A stretch of DNA of 64,000 bases from Oscillospiraceae bacterium (GCA_017828975.1 JAGAJN010000018.1:103465-167464), one strand, 5' to 3'; numbered from the stretch's first letter, positions 1 through 8,604 are shown. Translations and numbers: made by a program. Notes: generated from the sequence alone by a model not told the origin.

Positions 1-569
1 GACATTGCCTCCAGCTTTTCTACCATATCGAAGCGGTTGGACTCACAAACCTCTCCGTCCTCGCCCAGCAGCTCGTCATATGCAACGTGCTTCTTGGACT
101 TGCAGGAAAGGCATCTCTCGGGGAGTGCGTCAGCCTTAGCAATGGTCTTTTCGCCGTAGAGGGTGTCAACAACGAAGCTGTCGCCCTCGGTCTTAATGCC
201 TGTGATACCTGTGATACCCTTCAACTTAAGAGTTTCACCATCGGTCTTTCCGTCGCAGGGAACGCCTACAACGTAGATATTATCACGGATAATACGGTGC
301 TCCTTGGTAAGCTGGTTAAAGCTGTATGTATCGCAGGGCTTCAGGAAAACGAGAATTTTCCCTTCCTTGCGGGACTCCTTTACCAGATATTTTGAGAAAT
401 TTGCGCCGCAGAAGTCATTGTAAACAAAGCCTGCGTCCAGCTCCTCGGCAGAACTGAATACTGCGGGGGTAATATCGTAAGCGAAATCTCCCGCCTTCCA
501 GCCGATCACACGATTGACGGTTCCGTTCTGCAGAAGCTCCTTAGCACGGGCGATCATTTTTCCTTGCAT
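1..569 (-). CDS. Fe-S protein of the Hdr/Mvh cluster, FrhB/FdhB-like (partial, C-terminus off the left edge)
   Basis: About 189 N-terminal residues are visible and the gene runs off the left edge, so no stop is seen. The start is ATG at 569 because a GGAGG lies seven bases upstream; another in-frame ATG at 557 overlaps the mvhD stop as ATGA. The protein has a KPCDTYSF segment near residue 95 and an RCLSCKSKKH cysteine pair near residue 158. This layout resembles 4Fe-4S proteins related to the F420-hydrogenase or formate-dehydrogenase beta subunit found beside hdrABC and mvhD in anaerobes. It is the last visible gene of the minus-strand hdr operon. By inference it links the MvhD/HdrA module to an electron donor or acceptor. 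The partner cannot be named from this fragment; an FlxB-like role is an alternative. Confidence 0.6.
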   Translation of the reverse strand, partial: MQGKMIARAKELLQNGTVNRVIGWKAGDFAYDITPAVFSSAEELDAGFVYNDFCGANFSKYLVKESRKEGKILVFLKPCDTYSFNQLTKEHRIIRDNIYVVGVPCDGKTDGETLKLKGITGITGIKTEGDSFVVDTLYGEKTIAKADALPERCLSCKSKKHVAYDELLGEDGEVCESNRFDMVEKLEAM

Positions 570-997
570 CTCAGATCCTCCAATCTCTTGTTCTCGCCGA
601 GCTTGGTAACAGTCTCGACAAACTCATTCATAGTAGCGGCAAACTTTGCACCCTCAGCTGCGGATACCCATTCAACACGGGTCCTTTCTCTCTCAATGCC
701 GAGGTAATCCAGCATAGAGAACAGCAGAGTCATTCTTCTTCTTGCATAGTAGTTGCCTGTGGTGTAGTGGCAGTCGCCGGGGTGGCAGCCGCACATGATA
801 ACGCCGTCAGCACCCCTCTGGAAGGCACGGAGAATAAACATAGGATTTACACGGCAGGAGCAGGGAACTCTGATGATCTTAACATCGGCAGGATAGTTAA
901 GTCTGTTTGTTCCCGCTAAGTCAGCACCTGCATATGAACACCAGTTGCAGCAGAAAGCAACAATGGTAGGCTTAAATTCTTTTTCATTTACTTGCAT
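554..997 (-). CDS. mvhD: Hydrogenase iron-sulfur subunit, MvhD-type
   Basis: This 147-residue protein matches the small 2Fe-2S MvhD subunit that passes electrons between HdrA and an external electron-donating enzyme. Its cysteines lie in the expected groups: AFCCNWCSYAG near the N-terminus, VPCSCRVNP, and CGCHPGDCHY, followed by a helical C-terminus. The ATG at 997 is preferred over an in-frame upstream extension because the extension lies wholly inside hdrA and a GGAGG sits ten bases before this ATG. It overlaps the hdrA stop by ten bases and its own stop overlaps the next gene, so translational coupling is likely. No hydrogenase large subunit is visible in the window, so the partner may be a formate dehydrogenase, an NADH module or a gene to the left. 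Confidence 0.85.
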   Translation of the reverse strand: MQVNEKEFKPTIVAFCCNWCSYAGADLAGTNRLNYPADVKIIRVPCSCRVNPMFILRAFQRGADGVIMCGCHPGDCHYTTGNYYARRRMTLLFSMLDYLGIERERTRVEWVSAAEGAKFAATMNEFVETVTKLGENKRLEDLRCKEK

Positions 998-2979
998 ATT
1001 GCATCTACCTCCGCCATAATCTGCTTGTTGGAGAAGCCCTTCAGATCCATTGCGCCGGAAGGACAAGCAACCGTACAAGCTCCGCAGCCCTGACATACAG
1101 CCTCGTTAACGGCAGCAACACGACGGATAGCCGTAGTTCTGTCGGGCATTCTGAATTCCTTGTCGGAATAGGTGATAGCACCGTAGGGACAAACCTTTTC
1201 ACAGGAGGAGCAGCCGTTACACAGCATTTCATCGGAATGAGCAACGCAGGGATTGCAGGTGAGCTTATCCTTGCAAAGCAGACCGATGACCTTAGCAGCA
1301 GCGGCACTTGCCTGAGATACAGTTTCGGGAATATCCTTAGGACCCTGACATGTACCCGAAAGGAACACGCCTGCTGTGGGGCTTTCTACGGGACGAAGCT
1401 TTGCGTGAGCCTCGGTGAAGAAGTCGTTGGTGTCCATACTTGCGGTGAGCATTGTAGCAAGAGGTCTTGCACTCTTGTCAGGCTCGATAGCAGCGGCAAG
1501 AACAACGAGGTCTGCGCTGATATGGAGCTGCTCATTGGAGATAAGGTCTGATGCCTGAACATCGAGAGTACCGTCTGCTCTGGGAGCTACCTTTCCTACC
1601 ATACCTTTAATATAGTGAACATTGTAATCCTCAACGGCTCTGCGGTAGAACTCGTCGAAGTTCTTACCGGGAGTACGCACGTCAATGTAGAATACATAAA
1701 CGTCGGTGTCGGGATATTTTTCACGGGTAAGCATAGCGTGCTTAGCGGTGTACATACAGCAGATCTTGGAGCAGTAGGGCTTGCCGCAGCCGGAAGTGTC
1801 ACGGGAGCCTACGCACTGTACGAACACGATAGTGTGGGGGTGCTTTCCGTCGGAGGGTCTGAGAAGCTGTCCGCTTGTAGGACCTGCCGCATTTGTCAGA
1901 CGCTCGAATTCCAGAGAGGTGATAACGTCCTTGCTCTGAGAGTAAGCAAATTCATCGAAATTATCAAGCTTGATGGGATTGAAGCCTGTTGCGGCAACGA
2001 TAGCACCGTACTTTTCCTCGATGATCTCGTCCTGCTGCTTGTAGTCGATAGCACCTGCGGTACAAACCTTGGAGCAGACGCCGCACTTGCCGTTCTTGAG
2101 CATATTACAGTAATCAGCATCAATGGTAGCTACCTTGGGAACAGCCTGAGCAAAGGGAATGTAGATAGCACGTCTGTTGTTCATTCCCAGATTGAACTCG
2201 TTGGGAACGTTCTTAACAGGGCACTTTTCGGTACAAACGCCGCAGCCTGTACACTTGGTGGTATCAACATATCTAGCCTTCTTCTTAATGGAAACGGTGA
2301 AGTTACCAACGAAGCCCTTAACAGCAGTAACCTCACTGTAAGAGTAGATGTGTATCTTTTCATTCTGAGCGCAGTCAACCATCTTAGGTGTCAGGATACA
2401 AGCTGCGCAGTCCAGTGTGGGGAATGTCTTGTCTATCTGAGTCATCTTACCGCCGATGGTGGGCTTTGTTTCAACAATATCAACATCGAAGCCAGCCTCT
2501 GCAATATCCAGAGCTGTCTGAATACCTGCAATACCGCCTCCAATGACCAGAGCTCTCTTGACAACGGGGCTTTCGCCTGCTGTAAGAGGAGCATTCAGAT
2601 GAACCTTTGCAATAGCAGCCTTACCGAGGATAATAGCCTTCTCGGTACCTGTCTGCTTGTCCTTATGTATCCAGGAGCACTGCTCACGGATATTTGCGAT
2701 CTCGACCATGTAGGGGTTGATTCCCGCACCCTGAACGGTCTTACGGAATGTAGCCTCGTGCATACGGGGCGAGCAGGAGCAGATAACAACGCCTGTAAGG
2801 TTATGTTCCTTGATAGCGTCCTTTATCATATTCTGACCTGCTTCGGAGCACATGTACTGATAGTTAGTGGAGAAAACCACTCCCGGCTCTGACTTGAGAG
2901 CTTCGGAAACCGCCTCAACATCGACGGTTGCAGCGATATTGCTTCCGCACCAACATACAAATACGCCAATTCTCTGCAT
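988..2979 (-). CDS. hdrA: Heterodisulfide reductase subunit A-like flavin/Fe-S protein
   Basis: HdrA is the FAD and multi-cluster core of soluble heterodisulfide-reductase-type complexes and the usual site of flavin-based electron bifurcation. This 663-residue protein has the HdrA N-terminal cysteines (FVCWCGSN, residues 9-11), a dinucleotide-binding GGGIAG at 147-152, the LDCAAC motif at 191-194, a ferredoxin motif CTGCGVCTEKCP at 243-254, and two more at about 587-598 and 629-640. Length and domain order are normal for the family. It sits between hdrC and mvhD in a tightly packed minus-strand operon. The organism is not obviously a methanogen, so the HdrBC substrate is unlikely to be CoM-S-S-CoB; a small-molecule or protein disulfide is an inference. 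Confidence 0.93.
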   Translation of the reverse strand: MQRIGVFVCWCGSNIAATVDVEAVSEALKSEPGVVFSTNYQYMCSEAGQNMIKDAIKEHNLTGVVICSCSPRMHEATFRKTVQGAGINPYMVEIANIREQCSWIHKDKQTGTEKAIILGKAAIAKVHLNAPLTAGESPVVKRALVIGGGIAGIQTALDIAEAGFDVDIVETKPTIGGKMTQIDKTFPTLDCAACILTPKMVDCAQNEKIHIYSYSEVTAVKGFVGNFTVSIKKKARYVDTTKCTGCGVCTEKCPVKNVPNEFNLGMNNRRAIYIPFAQAVPKVATIDADYCNMLKNGKCGVCSKVCTAGAIDYKQQDEIIEEKYGAIVAATGFNPIKLDNFDEFAYSQSKDVITSLEFERLTNAAGPTSGQLLRPSDGKHPHTIVFVQCVGSRDTSGCGKPYCSKICCMYTAKHAMLTREKYPDTDVYVFYIDVRTPGKNFDEFYRRAVEDYNVHYIKGMVGKVAPRADGTLDVQASDLISNEQLHISADLVVLAAAIEPDKSARPLATMLTASMDTNDFFTEAHAKLRPVESPTAGVFLSGTCQGPKDIPETVSQASAAAAKVIGLLCKDKLTCNPCVAHSDEMLCNGCSSCEKVCPYGAITYSDKEFRMPDRTTAIRRVAAVNEAVCQGCGACTVACPSGAMDLKGFSNKQIMAEVDAICK

Positions 2980-2991
2980 TTTTTCTCCTCC

Positions 2992-3375
2992 TTATCTCTT
3001 ATATTTGCGGAATGCGCTGACGATAGCCTGCTGAGGAAGATCCTCGTCCAGCATATCGGGGATATTTTCCGCCTTGATATGATTCATACCGCTCTGTCTT
3101 AAAACGGCATTTCTGATACCCTCTACGACCTTTGCGGGCTCAACACCTCTGGGGCAGCGCTCAACGCAGGCGTAGCAGGAAAGACATTTGTAGATAGAAT
3201 CCGAGTTGAGCAGCGGCTCAAGATCACCCTTCTCTACCATATAAACGAACTGATGGGGATGATATTCCATCTCGTCATATGAGGGACAGGTAGCCGAGCA
3301 TTTGCCGCATCTCATACATTTCAGAACATTGACACCGCTGGAACGGAGTACCTGTTCCTTTGTTACCTTGCTCAT
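2992..3375 (-). CDS. hdrC: Heterodisulfide reductase subunit C-like 4Fe-4S protein
   Basis: The 127-residue protein carries two classical 4Fe-4S motifs, CMRCGKCSATCP near residue 20 and CLSCYACVERCP near residue 64. They are followed by a short helical tail with RNAVL, as in HdrC. HdrC relays electrons from HdrA to HdrB. It lies 12 bases upstream of hdrA with a GGAGGA ribosome-binding site in the gap, and about 100 bases downstream of hdrB. Length is normal for the cytosolic form, which lacks a membrane cytochrome fusion. Confidence 0.92.
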   Translation of the reverse strand: MSKVTKEQVLRSSGVNVLKCMRCGKCSATCPSYDEMEYHPHQFVYMVEKGDLEPLLNSDSIYKCLSCYACVERCPRGVEPAKVVEGIRNAVLRQSGMNHIKAENIPDMLDEDLPQQAIVSAFRKYKR

Positions 3376-3390
3376 AAAGAAGCTCCATTT

Positions 3391-3436
3391 CTCCGCCGAA
3401 CATTTTCTTCGGGGAACGGTACATTCATCGGCGGAG
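3391..3436. repeat. Inverted repeat between hdrB and hdrC
   Basis: CTCCGCCGA at 3391-3399 is repeated as TCGGCGGAG at 3428-3436, giving a possible 9-bp stem with a loop of about 28 bases in the only sizeable gap of the operon (3376-3478). On the minus strand no run of T follows it. It may be an mRNA processing or stability element rather than a terminator. Confidence 0.4.
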
Positions 3437-3478
3437 GAATGGACCGTATATGTATCCCCAAAACCTATGTAAGGTTTT

Positions 3479-4264
3479 TTAGTCCTTTACACCCAGAGCC
3501 TCAGCAAGAAGCTCAGTGAAGTAGTAAACGGGAATGTCACTTTCATCAGCGTTTTTATTGAGATTGTACAGGCAGAGAGGACAGGCAGTGATTATCATAT
3601 CTGCGCCGTTTTCTGCCGCACTTGATGCTACCTTGTTGCTCTTTTTCTTAGCAAGAGCCTTGTCCTCCATGGTGACATAGCCGCCGCAGCATTCGTTGCG
3701 GTAGGGATAAACCACAGGCTCAGCACCGATAGCCCTGATGAAATCCTCGATAATTGTGGGGTTCTCGGGGTTATCCATCTGCATTACCTTGCCGGGACGA
3801 AGGAGCAGACAGCCGTAATATGCGGCGATCTTCTTGCCTGTCAGAGGATTTGTGACCTTCTCGGCGATCTTGTCAAAGCCGACTCTGTCACGGAGCATTT
3901 CCAGATAGTGGATAACGTTTGTTTCTCCGTTATAAGGCACATCAAGCTTCATATAGTTGTTAGCCTTTGCGGAAAAATCGGGGTCGTTCTTCATAGCGTC
4001 ATTGGTCTGCTTGAGAACGTTGTGGCACGCCGAGCAAAGTGTAACAAGGTCATTGCCCTTATCCTTTGCCGAAGCGAGGGATCTAACGGCAGACAGCTTG
4101 GAAGCTATCTCGTCCTTGGACATGGAGAAGGTTCCTCCGCAGCACTGCCAGTCGGGAAGCTCTTCAAGCGTAACGCCCAAAGCTTCTGCGGCTTTTCTGC
4201 CGTATCTGTCCAGATCCTTGGCTTTAGTTTTCAGCGTACAGCCGGGATAGTAACTGAAAGTCAT
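3479..4264 (-). CDS. hdrB: Heterodisulfide reductase subunit B-like CCG-domain protein
   Basis: HdrB holds the catalytic non-cubane Fe-S centres that cleave a disulfide. This 261-residue protein has two CCG domains: the first with YPGC at residues 7-9 and WQCCGG at 39-44 followed by CSACHNVL, the second with YYGCLLLRPG, NECCGGYV and CPLC. This is the full set expected for the family. It lies between fumC and hdrC on the minus strand. CCG-domain proteins also occur in lactate and glycolate oxidation (LutA, GlpC), so substrate cannot be assigned. The context with hdrC, hdrA and mvhD makes the Hdr assignment firm. Confidence 0.92.
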   Translation of the reverse strand: MTFSYYPGCTLKTKAKDLDRYGRKAAEALGVTLEELPDWQCCGGTFSMSKDEIASKLSAVRSLASAKDKGNDLVTLCSACHNVLKQTNDAMKNDPDFSAKANNYMKLDVPYNGETNVIHYLEMLRDRVGFDKIAEKVTNPLTGKKIAAYYGCLLLRPGKVMQMDNPENPTIIEDFIRAIGAEPVVYPYRNECCGGYVTMEDKALAKKKSNKVASSAAENGADMIITACPLCLYNLNKNADESDIPVYYFTELLAEALGVKD

Positions 4265-4377
4265 AGTAATTTTCCTTTCCCCGAACGTACCTTGCCGATA
4301 CGCCCGTATATATTTGAGGGCAGCAGAAGAAGGCGTTACCCTCCTCTGCTTCCCAATGGTTGCATTTGTCGATCAGA

Positions 4378-5754
4378 TCAAACCATCTGCTCGGGGTGGA
4401 ACACCTCATCAAACTTCTCTGCTGTCAGGAAGCCCAGCTCTACGCAGGCTTCTTTCAGTGAGATATTGTCCTTGTATGCCTTCTTAGCGGTCTTTGCAGC
4501 ATTCTCGTAACCGATATAGGGGTTGAGAGCTGTTACCAGCATAAGAGAGTTGTGGAGATTGTGGTGCATCTTTTCCTTGTTAGCCTTGATGCCAACTGCG
4601 CAGTTCTTGTTGAAAGACAGGATAGCCTCGGCAAGAAGTCTTGCGGACTGGAGGAAATTGTATGCGCAAACGGGCATGAACACATTCAGCTCGAAATTGC
4701 CCTGAGATGCAGCCATACCAACAGCAACATCATTGCCCATTACCTGAACGGCAACCATAGTAACAGCCTCACACTGAGTGGGGTTTACCTTGCCGGGCAT
4801 AATGGAGGAACCGGGCTCATTTTCGGGAATGAAGATCTCGCCCAGACCGTCACGGGGACCGCTTGCCAGCCATCTTACATCGTTTGCGATCTTCATCATA
4901 TCGGCAGCGAGAGCCTTGATAGCACCGTGAGCGAACACGATCTCGTCCTTGCTTGTAAGAGAATGGAACTTGTTATCGGAGGTAACGAAAGCCTTGCCTG
5001 TCAGCTCTGCAACAGCCTTTGCGACCTCAACATCAAAGCCCTTGGGAGTGTTCAGACCCGTACCAACGGCAGTTCCGCCGAGAGCAAGCTCCTTTAAGCC
5101 GGGAAGAGCCATTTCCAGCATCTTCTTGTCCTTTTCAAGGGAGGAACGCCAGCCGCTTATCTCCTGAGAGAACTTGATGGGAGTAGCGTCCTGGAGATGA
5201 GTACGTCCGCTCTTTACGATACCCTCGTTTTCCTCTTCAAGGCGCTTGAATGTAGCGATAAGTGTATCAACAGCGGGGATAAGCTTGTCCTCAACAGCGA
5301 TAACTGCGGAAATGTGCATAGCTGTGGGGAATGTATCGTTAGAGGACTGACTCATATTGATGTCATCATTGGGGTGAAGCAGCTTCTTGCCTGCGATCTC
5401 GTTGCCTCTGTTGGCAATTACCTCGTTAGCGTTCATATTGGACTGAGTGCCGCTTCCTGTCTGCCATACTACCAGCGGGAAATGGTCGTTCAGAGAGCCG
5501 CTGATAACTTCGTCACAAGCTGCGGAGATAGCAGCAAGCTTTTCGTCTGTCATCTTCTCGGGCTTGAGAGCGTGGTTTGCGATAGCGGCAGCCTTTTTGA
5601 GGATACCGAAGGCGTGAGTGATCTCACGGGGCATGGTTTCGATACCTACACCGATAAGGAAGTTTTCGTGGCTTCTTTCGGTCTGGGCAGCCCAGTATTT
5701 GTCGGCAGGAACCTTGACCTCGCCCATAGAATCGTGTTCAATACGATATTCCAT
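4378..5754 (-). CDS. fumC: Class II fumarate hydratase
   Basis: The enzyme interconverts fumarate and (S)-malate without a metal cofactor. The 458-residue protein has the fumarase/aspartase superfamily signature GSSIMPGKVNP near residue 318, the GSGTQSNMN substrate-binding segment near residue 99, and SGRTHLQDATP near residue 183. These separate it from aspartase and argininosuccinate lyase, although aspartase shares part of the pattern. Length is normal. It is the first gene after a strong minus-strand promoter and lies about 110 bases upstream of hdrB, which suggests co-transcription with the hdr cluster. That linkage may tie malate or fumarate flux to low-potential electron transfer. Confidence 0.92.
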   Translation of the reverse strand: MEYRIEHDSMGEVKVPADKYWAAQTERSHENFLIGVGIETMPREITHAFGILKKAAAIANHALKPEKMTDEKLAAISAACDEVISGSLNDHFPLVVWQTGSGTQSNMNANEVIANRGNEIAGKKLLHPNDDINMSQSSNDTFPTAMHISAVIAVEDKLIPAVDTLIATFKRLEEENEGIVKSGRTHLQDATPIKFSQEISGWRSSLEKDKKMLEMALPGLKELALGGTAVGTGLNTPKGFDVEVAKAVAELTGKAFVTSDNKFHSLTSKDEIVFAHGAIKALAADMMKIANDVRWLASGPRDGLGEIFIPENEPGSSIMPGKVNPTQCEAVTMVAVQVMGNDVAVGMAASQGNFELNVFMPVCAYNFLQSARLLAEAILSFNKNCAVGIKANKEKMHHNLHNSLMLVTALNPYIGYENAAKTAKKAYKDNISLKEACVELGFLTAEKFDEVFHPEQMV

Positions 5755-5846
5755 TGTTATACCTCTTTCGTGATAAAATTTGCGAGCAATGGGACAGACT
5801 ATATCCTCACAAGGGCATAGTTCACCCCTATTCTCCCCTATATACT

Positions 5847-5874
5847 ATTATATTACTTTTTTCGGGATTGTCAA
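5847..5874 (-). promoter_or_regulatory. Promoter for fumC-hdr operon
   Basis: Read on the minus strand, TTGACA (5869-5874) and TATAAT (5847-5852) are separated by 16 bases, about 95 bases upstream of fumC. A short inverted repeat TTAGC-TTTT-GCTAA (5879-5892) lies just upstream of the -35 element and could be an operator. Confidence 0.75.
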
Positions 5875-5892
5875 GGGATTAGCTTTTGCTAA

Positions 5893-6236
5893 CCTACCGT
5901 AAAAAATCAGGGAAATTCATCTTATTTTTCGGCAGAAAAACTCTTATCTCGTCTGACGATAGTTTGTATGTTTATATCTAATGAATTTTTCGGCATATTT
6001 CCCCAAGTTTTTGTGTGATATATGCAGATAATATCCAAATATTTCCGTATGAATTTTTTTGACTGCTTTGTTAATTTTTTGACAAAGAGATATTTCGGCA
6101 GCAAGTATACCGTCCCCGACTGCGAAAGCCATCACGAAAAAGGTAAAAATCACAAAAATTAACGCATATTTAACCTTAAATTAACCGAAAGTCAAAACTA
6201 AAGTCAAGCTAAAAAGTTTCTTTGAGAATTGCCGTG
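5893..6236. other. AT-rich intergenic region without a supported gene
   Basis: This stretch between the divergent fumC and HAD-phosphatase genes is AT-rich. Two overlapping minus-strand open frames of 60 and 69 codons are present, but they lack a convincing ribosome-binding site and recognisable composition. Apart from the two flanking promoters nothing functional is seen. Confidence 0.5.
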
Positions 6237-6245
6237 TGATATAAT
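6237..6245 (+). promoter_or_regulatory. Extended -10 promoter for HAD phosphatase
   Basis: TGATATAAT forms an extended -10 element (TGnTATAAT) with no good -35 at the usual distance. It lies about 30 bases before the ATG at 6275, which is itself preceded by AAGGAGAG. Confidence 0.5.
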
Positions 6246-6274
6246 ATCACTAGCTGCTAAAAAGGAGAGCTTTT

Positions 6275-7081
6275 ATGAAATACAAGATGATTTTTCTGGA
6301 CATAGACGGCACCCTCACCAATTCCGAAAAGAAGATAACCCCCAAAACCAAAGCCGCCCTGATAAAGGCGCAGGAAATGGGCATTATCGCCGCAATAGCC
6401 TCGGGTCGTCCCGACAAGGGCGTCAGCAAATATATCAAGGAGCTGGAGCTGGAACGCTTCGGCGGCTATGTCCTGTCCTACAACGGCGGACGTATCCGTG
6501 AAATGAAAACGGGCAGGACCGTTATCGAACGGAGCATTGCCCCGCAGGTTTTTGCCGAGGCGCACCGTTTTGCCCATGTAAGCGGTGTGGACATTCTCAC
6601 CTACCGAGGAGATGTTATCCTTGCCGAGAACCCCGAAAACAAGTACCTGGAAATAGAATCCCGCATAAACGGAATGCCCGTGGAGATACACCCCGACATT
6701 ACCAGTGCGGTATTTTTCAATGTCCCCAAATGCCTGCTTCTGGGCGACGGCGACCGAATGTCCGATCTGGAACCGAACCTGAAAGTAAGACTGTTCGGAA
6801 GGGCGGACGTTTTCCGCTCCGAGCCGTTTTTCCTTGAAGTTATGCCCTACAAGACCGACAAGGCAGCCGCTATCGCAAACCTCTGCGCCGTTCTCGGCAT
6901 TGAACGGGAGGAAACCATGGCGTTCGGTGACGGCTTCAACGACGTGTCTATGATAAGTCACGCAGGCATGGGCGTTGCAATGGAAAACGCCTGTGAAGCG
7001 GCAAAGAAAGCGGCGGATTTCATCACCCTGTCCAACGAAGATGACGGTATCGCCTACGCTCTTGAAAAATTCGTATTCTGA
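6275..7081 (+). CDS. Cof-type HAD-IIB family phosphatase
   Basis: The 268-residue protein has HAD motif I DIDGTLTNS at residues 9-17 with the two catalytic aspartates, a conserved lysine region, and motif IV GDGFNDVSMI near residue 215. A capping domain lies between them, as in Cof-type (IIB) hydrolases. These enzymes dephosphorylate sugar phosphates, FMN or thiamine-pathway intermediates; the substrate cannot be deduced from sequence. It is monocistronic, divergent from fumC, and convergent with the S26-like gene through a shared terminator. Confidence 0.9.
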   Translation: MKYKMIFLDIDGTLTNSEKKITPKTKAALIKAQEMGIIAAIASGRPDKGVSKYIKELELERFGGYVLSYNGGRIREMKTGRTVIERSIAPQVFAEAHRFAHVSGVDILTYRGDVILAENPENKYLEIESRINGMPVEIHPDITSAVFFNVPKCLLLGDGDRMSDLEPNLKVRLFGRADVFRSEPFFLEVMPYKTDKAAAIANLCAVLGIEREETMAFGDGFNDVSMISHAGMGVAMENACEAAKKAADFITLSNEDDGIAYALEKFVF

Positions 7082-7088
7082 CATAAAA

Positions 7089-7124
7089 AGCCCCTCTCCA
7101 AAATCGGAAAGGGGCTGATTTTTT
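7089..7124. terminator. Bidirectional intrinsic terminator
   Basis: AGCCCCTCTCC (7089-7099) pairs with GGAAAGGGGCT (7106-7116) with one wobble. It is followed by TTTTTT on the plus strand and preceded by an A-run, so it can serve both convergent genes. Confidence 0.85.
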
Positions 7125-8514
7125 ACTTTTTCTTCAAATCGCTCTCTGCACGGTCGATAAACGCCATAAGATCCTCGACCTTCTTGTTGTTTTTCTTCTT
7201 TGCGGGAGGAGCAAGCTTTTCCTTGGGAACGACCGCTTCTGCGGGGATAGTCAAAGGCTTTTCGTCAGCCTGAGCTTCCGCTGCGGGGGCGATCTCCTCT
7301 GCCTGTTCAGTCTTTTCCGACTTGGTGAAGAAGGTCCTTACGCTTTCGTCAAACGCCGAAGGCTTGGTTTCTGCGGGCTTCTGCTCGGGTTCGTTGGTCT
7401 TGGGAGCAAAGTCAAAGCCGTAGGTCTGCCTTGCGTAGCCCTTTTCACCCTCATTCTCGGAAACAGGCTCTCTGCTTTCGATAACGCTCTGTCTTGCCTT
7501 TGCTGCGGCTGCTTCAAACAGGTCGTCCACCGACTGCTCCTCGTTGGCGGGAGCAACGGGCTCTATCTTTGTGGGACGGTGCATAATGCCCTCGTCAAAC
7601 TCGGAAAGTCCTCCCCTGTGTCCTGCTGCAACAGGCTTCTTCTCGGTATCTTCCTCGACGTTTTCGGACGCCTTTTTCTCGGATTTTCCGTACATAGCGG
7701 CAAAGATGGGGTCATTTCCCTGCTGAAATTCGTGTCTGCGCTCACGTCTTTCCGCCTTGGGAGCGGCGATGCCCGCAGCCTCGTAGACGGATTTTACGGT
7801 TTCCTTCGGCTTTTCGTACTCTGCCTTGCCGTCCCTTCCGACGGTCAGCTGCCTGTCGTCCTCGGGCTGTTCAACGGTGAAGCGGGCGGTCTCCTTGATC
7901 TCCATCTGAGGCTCGTCCTCACCGCTTCTGGACTCGAATATCTCGTCAATATCATCGAGAGAGGAAGCTTCCTCCTCCATATGCTTGACGTTGATTATCC
8001 TGATTATCTGGAATATGATTATAAGTAAGCTGGGAATGATTATGACAAGCATAATGCCGGATGTAGATGTGGCAAATCCCAGAAGCTTTCCGAGAATTTC
8101 GCTCTGCCACTGTGCCTTTGCGATAATGTCCGACTCGGGAACTCTTATCTCCTGAGTTGCGGTGGTGAATTTCAGAGTGTAGTACTTTGTTCCGTTTTCC
8201 TCTTCAATATTGGTAACGCCGATAAGCACGATGTCATAATTATCCTCATCGCCGATCTTTGCAAGACAGGTCTTTCCCGGGGCAAGCTGGTCTATCTTTG
8301 AAGCCTGAGCAATGACCGCCGTGCCCTTGGGGATATTCGGCTCCATATTTGACGCTTTGAGATAGTAAAAGCTGTACCCGCCCACGGACGGCACCGCATT
8401 ATCTCCCCTGAACGCAAAATACAGCACGAGCATCACAGCTATCGCCAGAGCGCATACTATAATAAATACTGTTTCGATAACCGAAAGGACATTTACCGAC
8501 TTTCCCTTTGCCAT
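7123..8514 (-). CDS. S26 signal-peptidase-like membrane protein lacking catalytic residues, with long acidic tail
   Basis: The 463-residue protein begins with a membrane segment (about residues 9-32), then an S26B-like domain, a second membrane segment (about 150-172), and about 290 residues of charged, proline- and glutamate-rich, probably disordered tail. In SipW-type peptidases the catalytic serine lies in SGSMxP. The matching segment here is KASNMEPNIP (residues 53-62), with asparagine at the catalytic position. The usual histidine block (VHRI-like) reads DIVLIGVTNIE without histidine. I therefore infer a non-proteolytic S26 homologue, perhaps a scaffold or regulator. It has its own promoter. 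A residual serine two positions upstream might still act, which only structural alignment can settle. Confidence 0.65.
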   Translation of the reverse strand: MAKGKSVNVLSVIETVFIIVCALAIAVMLVLYFAFRGDNAVPSVGGYSFYYLKASNMEPNIPKGTAVIAQASKIDQLAPGKTCLAKIGDEDNYDIVLIGVTNIEEENGTKYYTLKFTTATQEIRVPESDIIAKAQWQSEILGKLLGFATSTSGIMLVIIIPSLLIIIFQIIRIINVKHMEEEASSLDDIDEIFESRSGEDEPQMEIKETARFTVEQPEDDRQLTVGRDGKAEYEKPKETVKSVYEAAGIAAPKAERRERRHEFQQGNDPIFAAMYGKSEKKASENVEEDTEKKPVAAGHRGGLSEFDEGIMHRPTKIEPVAPANEEQSVDDLFEAAAAKARQSVIESREPVSENEGEKGYARQTYGFDFAPKTNEPEQKPAETKPSAFDESVRTFFTKSEKTEQAEEIAPAAEAQADEKPLTIPAEAVVPKEKLAPPAKKKNNKKVEDLMAFIDRAESDLKKK

Positions 8515-8575
8515 TTGCCTAAGACCTCCGAATTTATTTAAATGGATTTTATGTACGTGAAAACACTATAAAATC

Positions 8576-8604
8576 ATTATAACACATATATCGGCAAATT
8601 TCAA
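8576..8604 (-). promoter_or_regulatory. Promoter for S26-like gene
   Basis: On the minus strand TTGAAA (8599-8604) and TATAAT (8576-8581) are 17 bases apart. The promoter touches the 3' end of the upstream ECF gene, so the two genes are separately controlled. Confidence 0.65.

Noticed and set aside
1615-2892. 425-codon plus-strand open frame opposite hdrA
   Set aside because: It is antisense to a motif-rich hdrA, has no ribosome site or recognisable domain, and arises from codon bias on the opposite strand.
5922-6153. Two overlapping minus-strand ORFs of 60 and 69 codons
   Set aside because: They lie in AT-rich sequence without ribosome sites or recognisable protein patterns.
6257-7084. 275-codon minus-strand frame opposite the HAD phosphatase
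   Set aside because: The plus-strand gene has HAD motifs and a ribosome site; the antisense frame is a mirror artefact.
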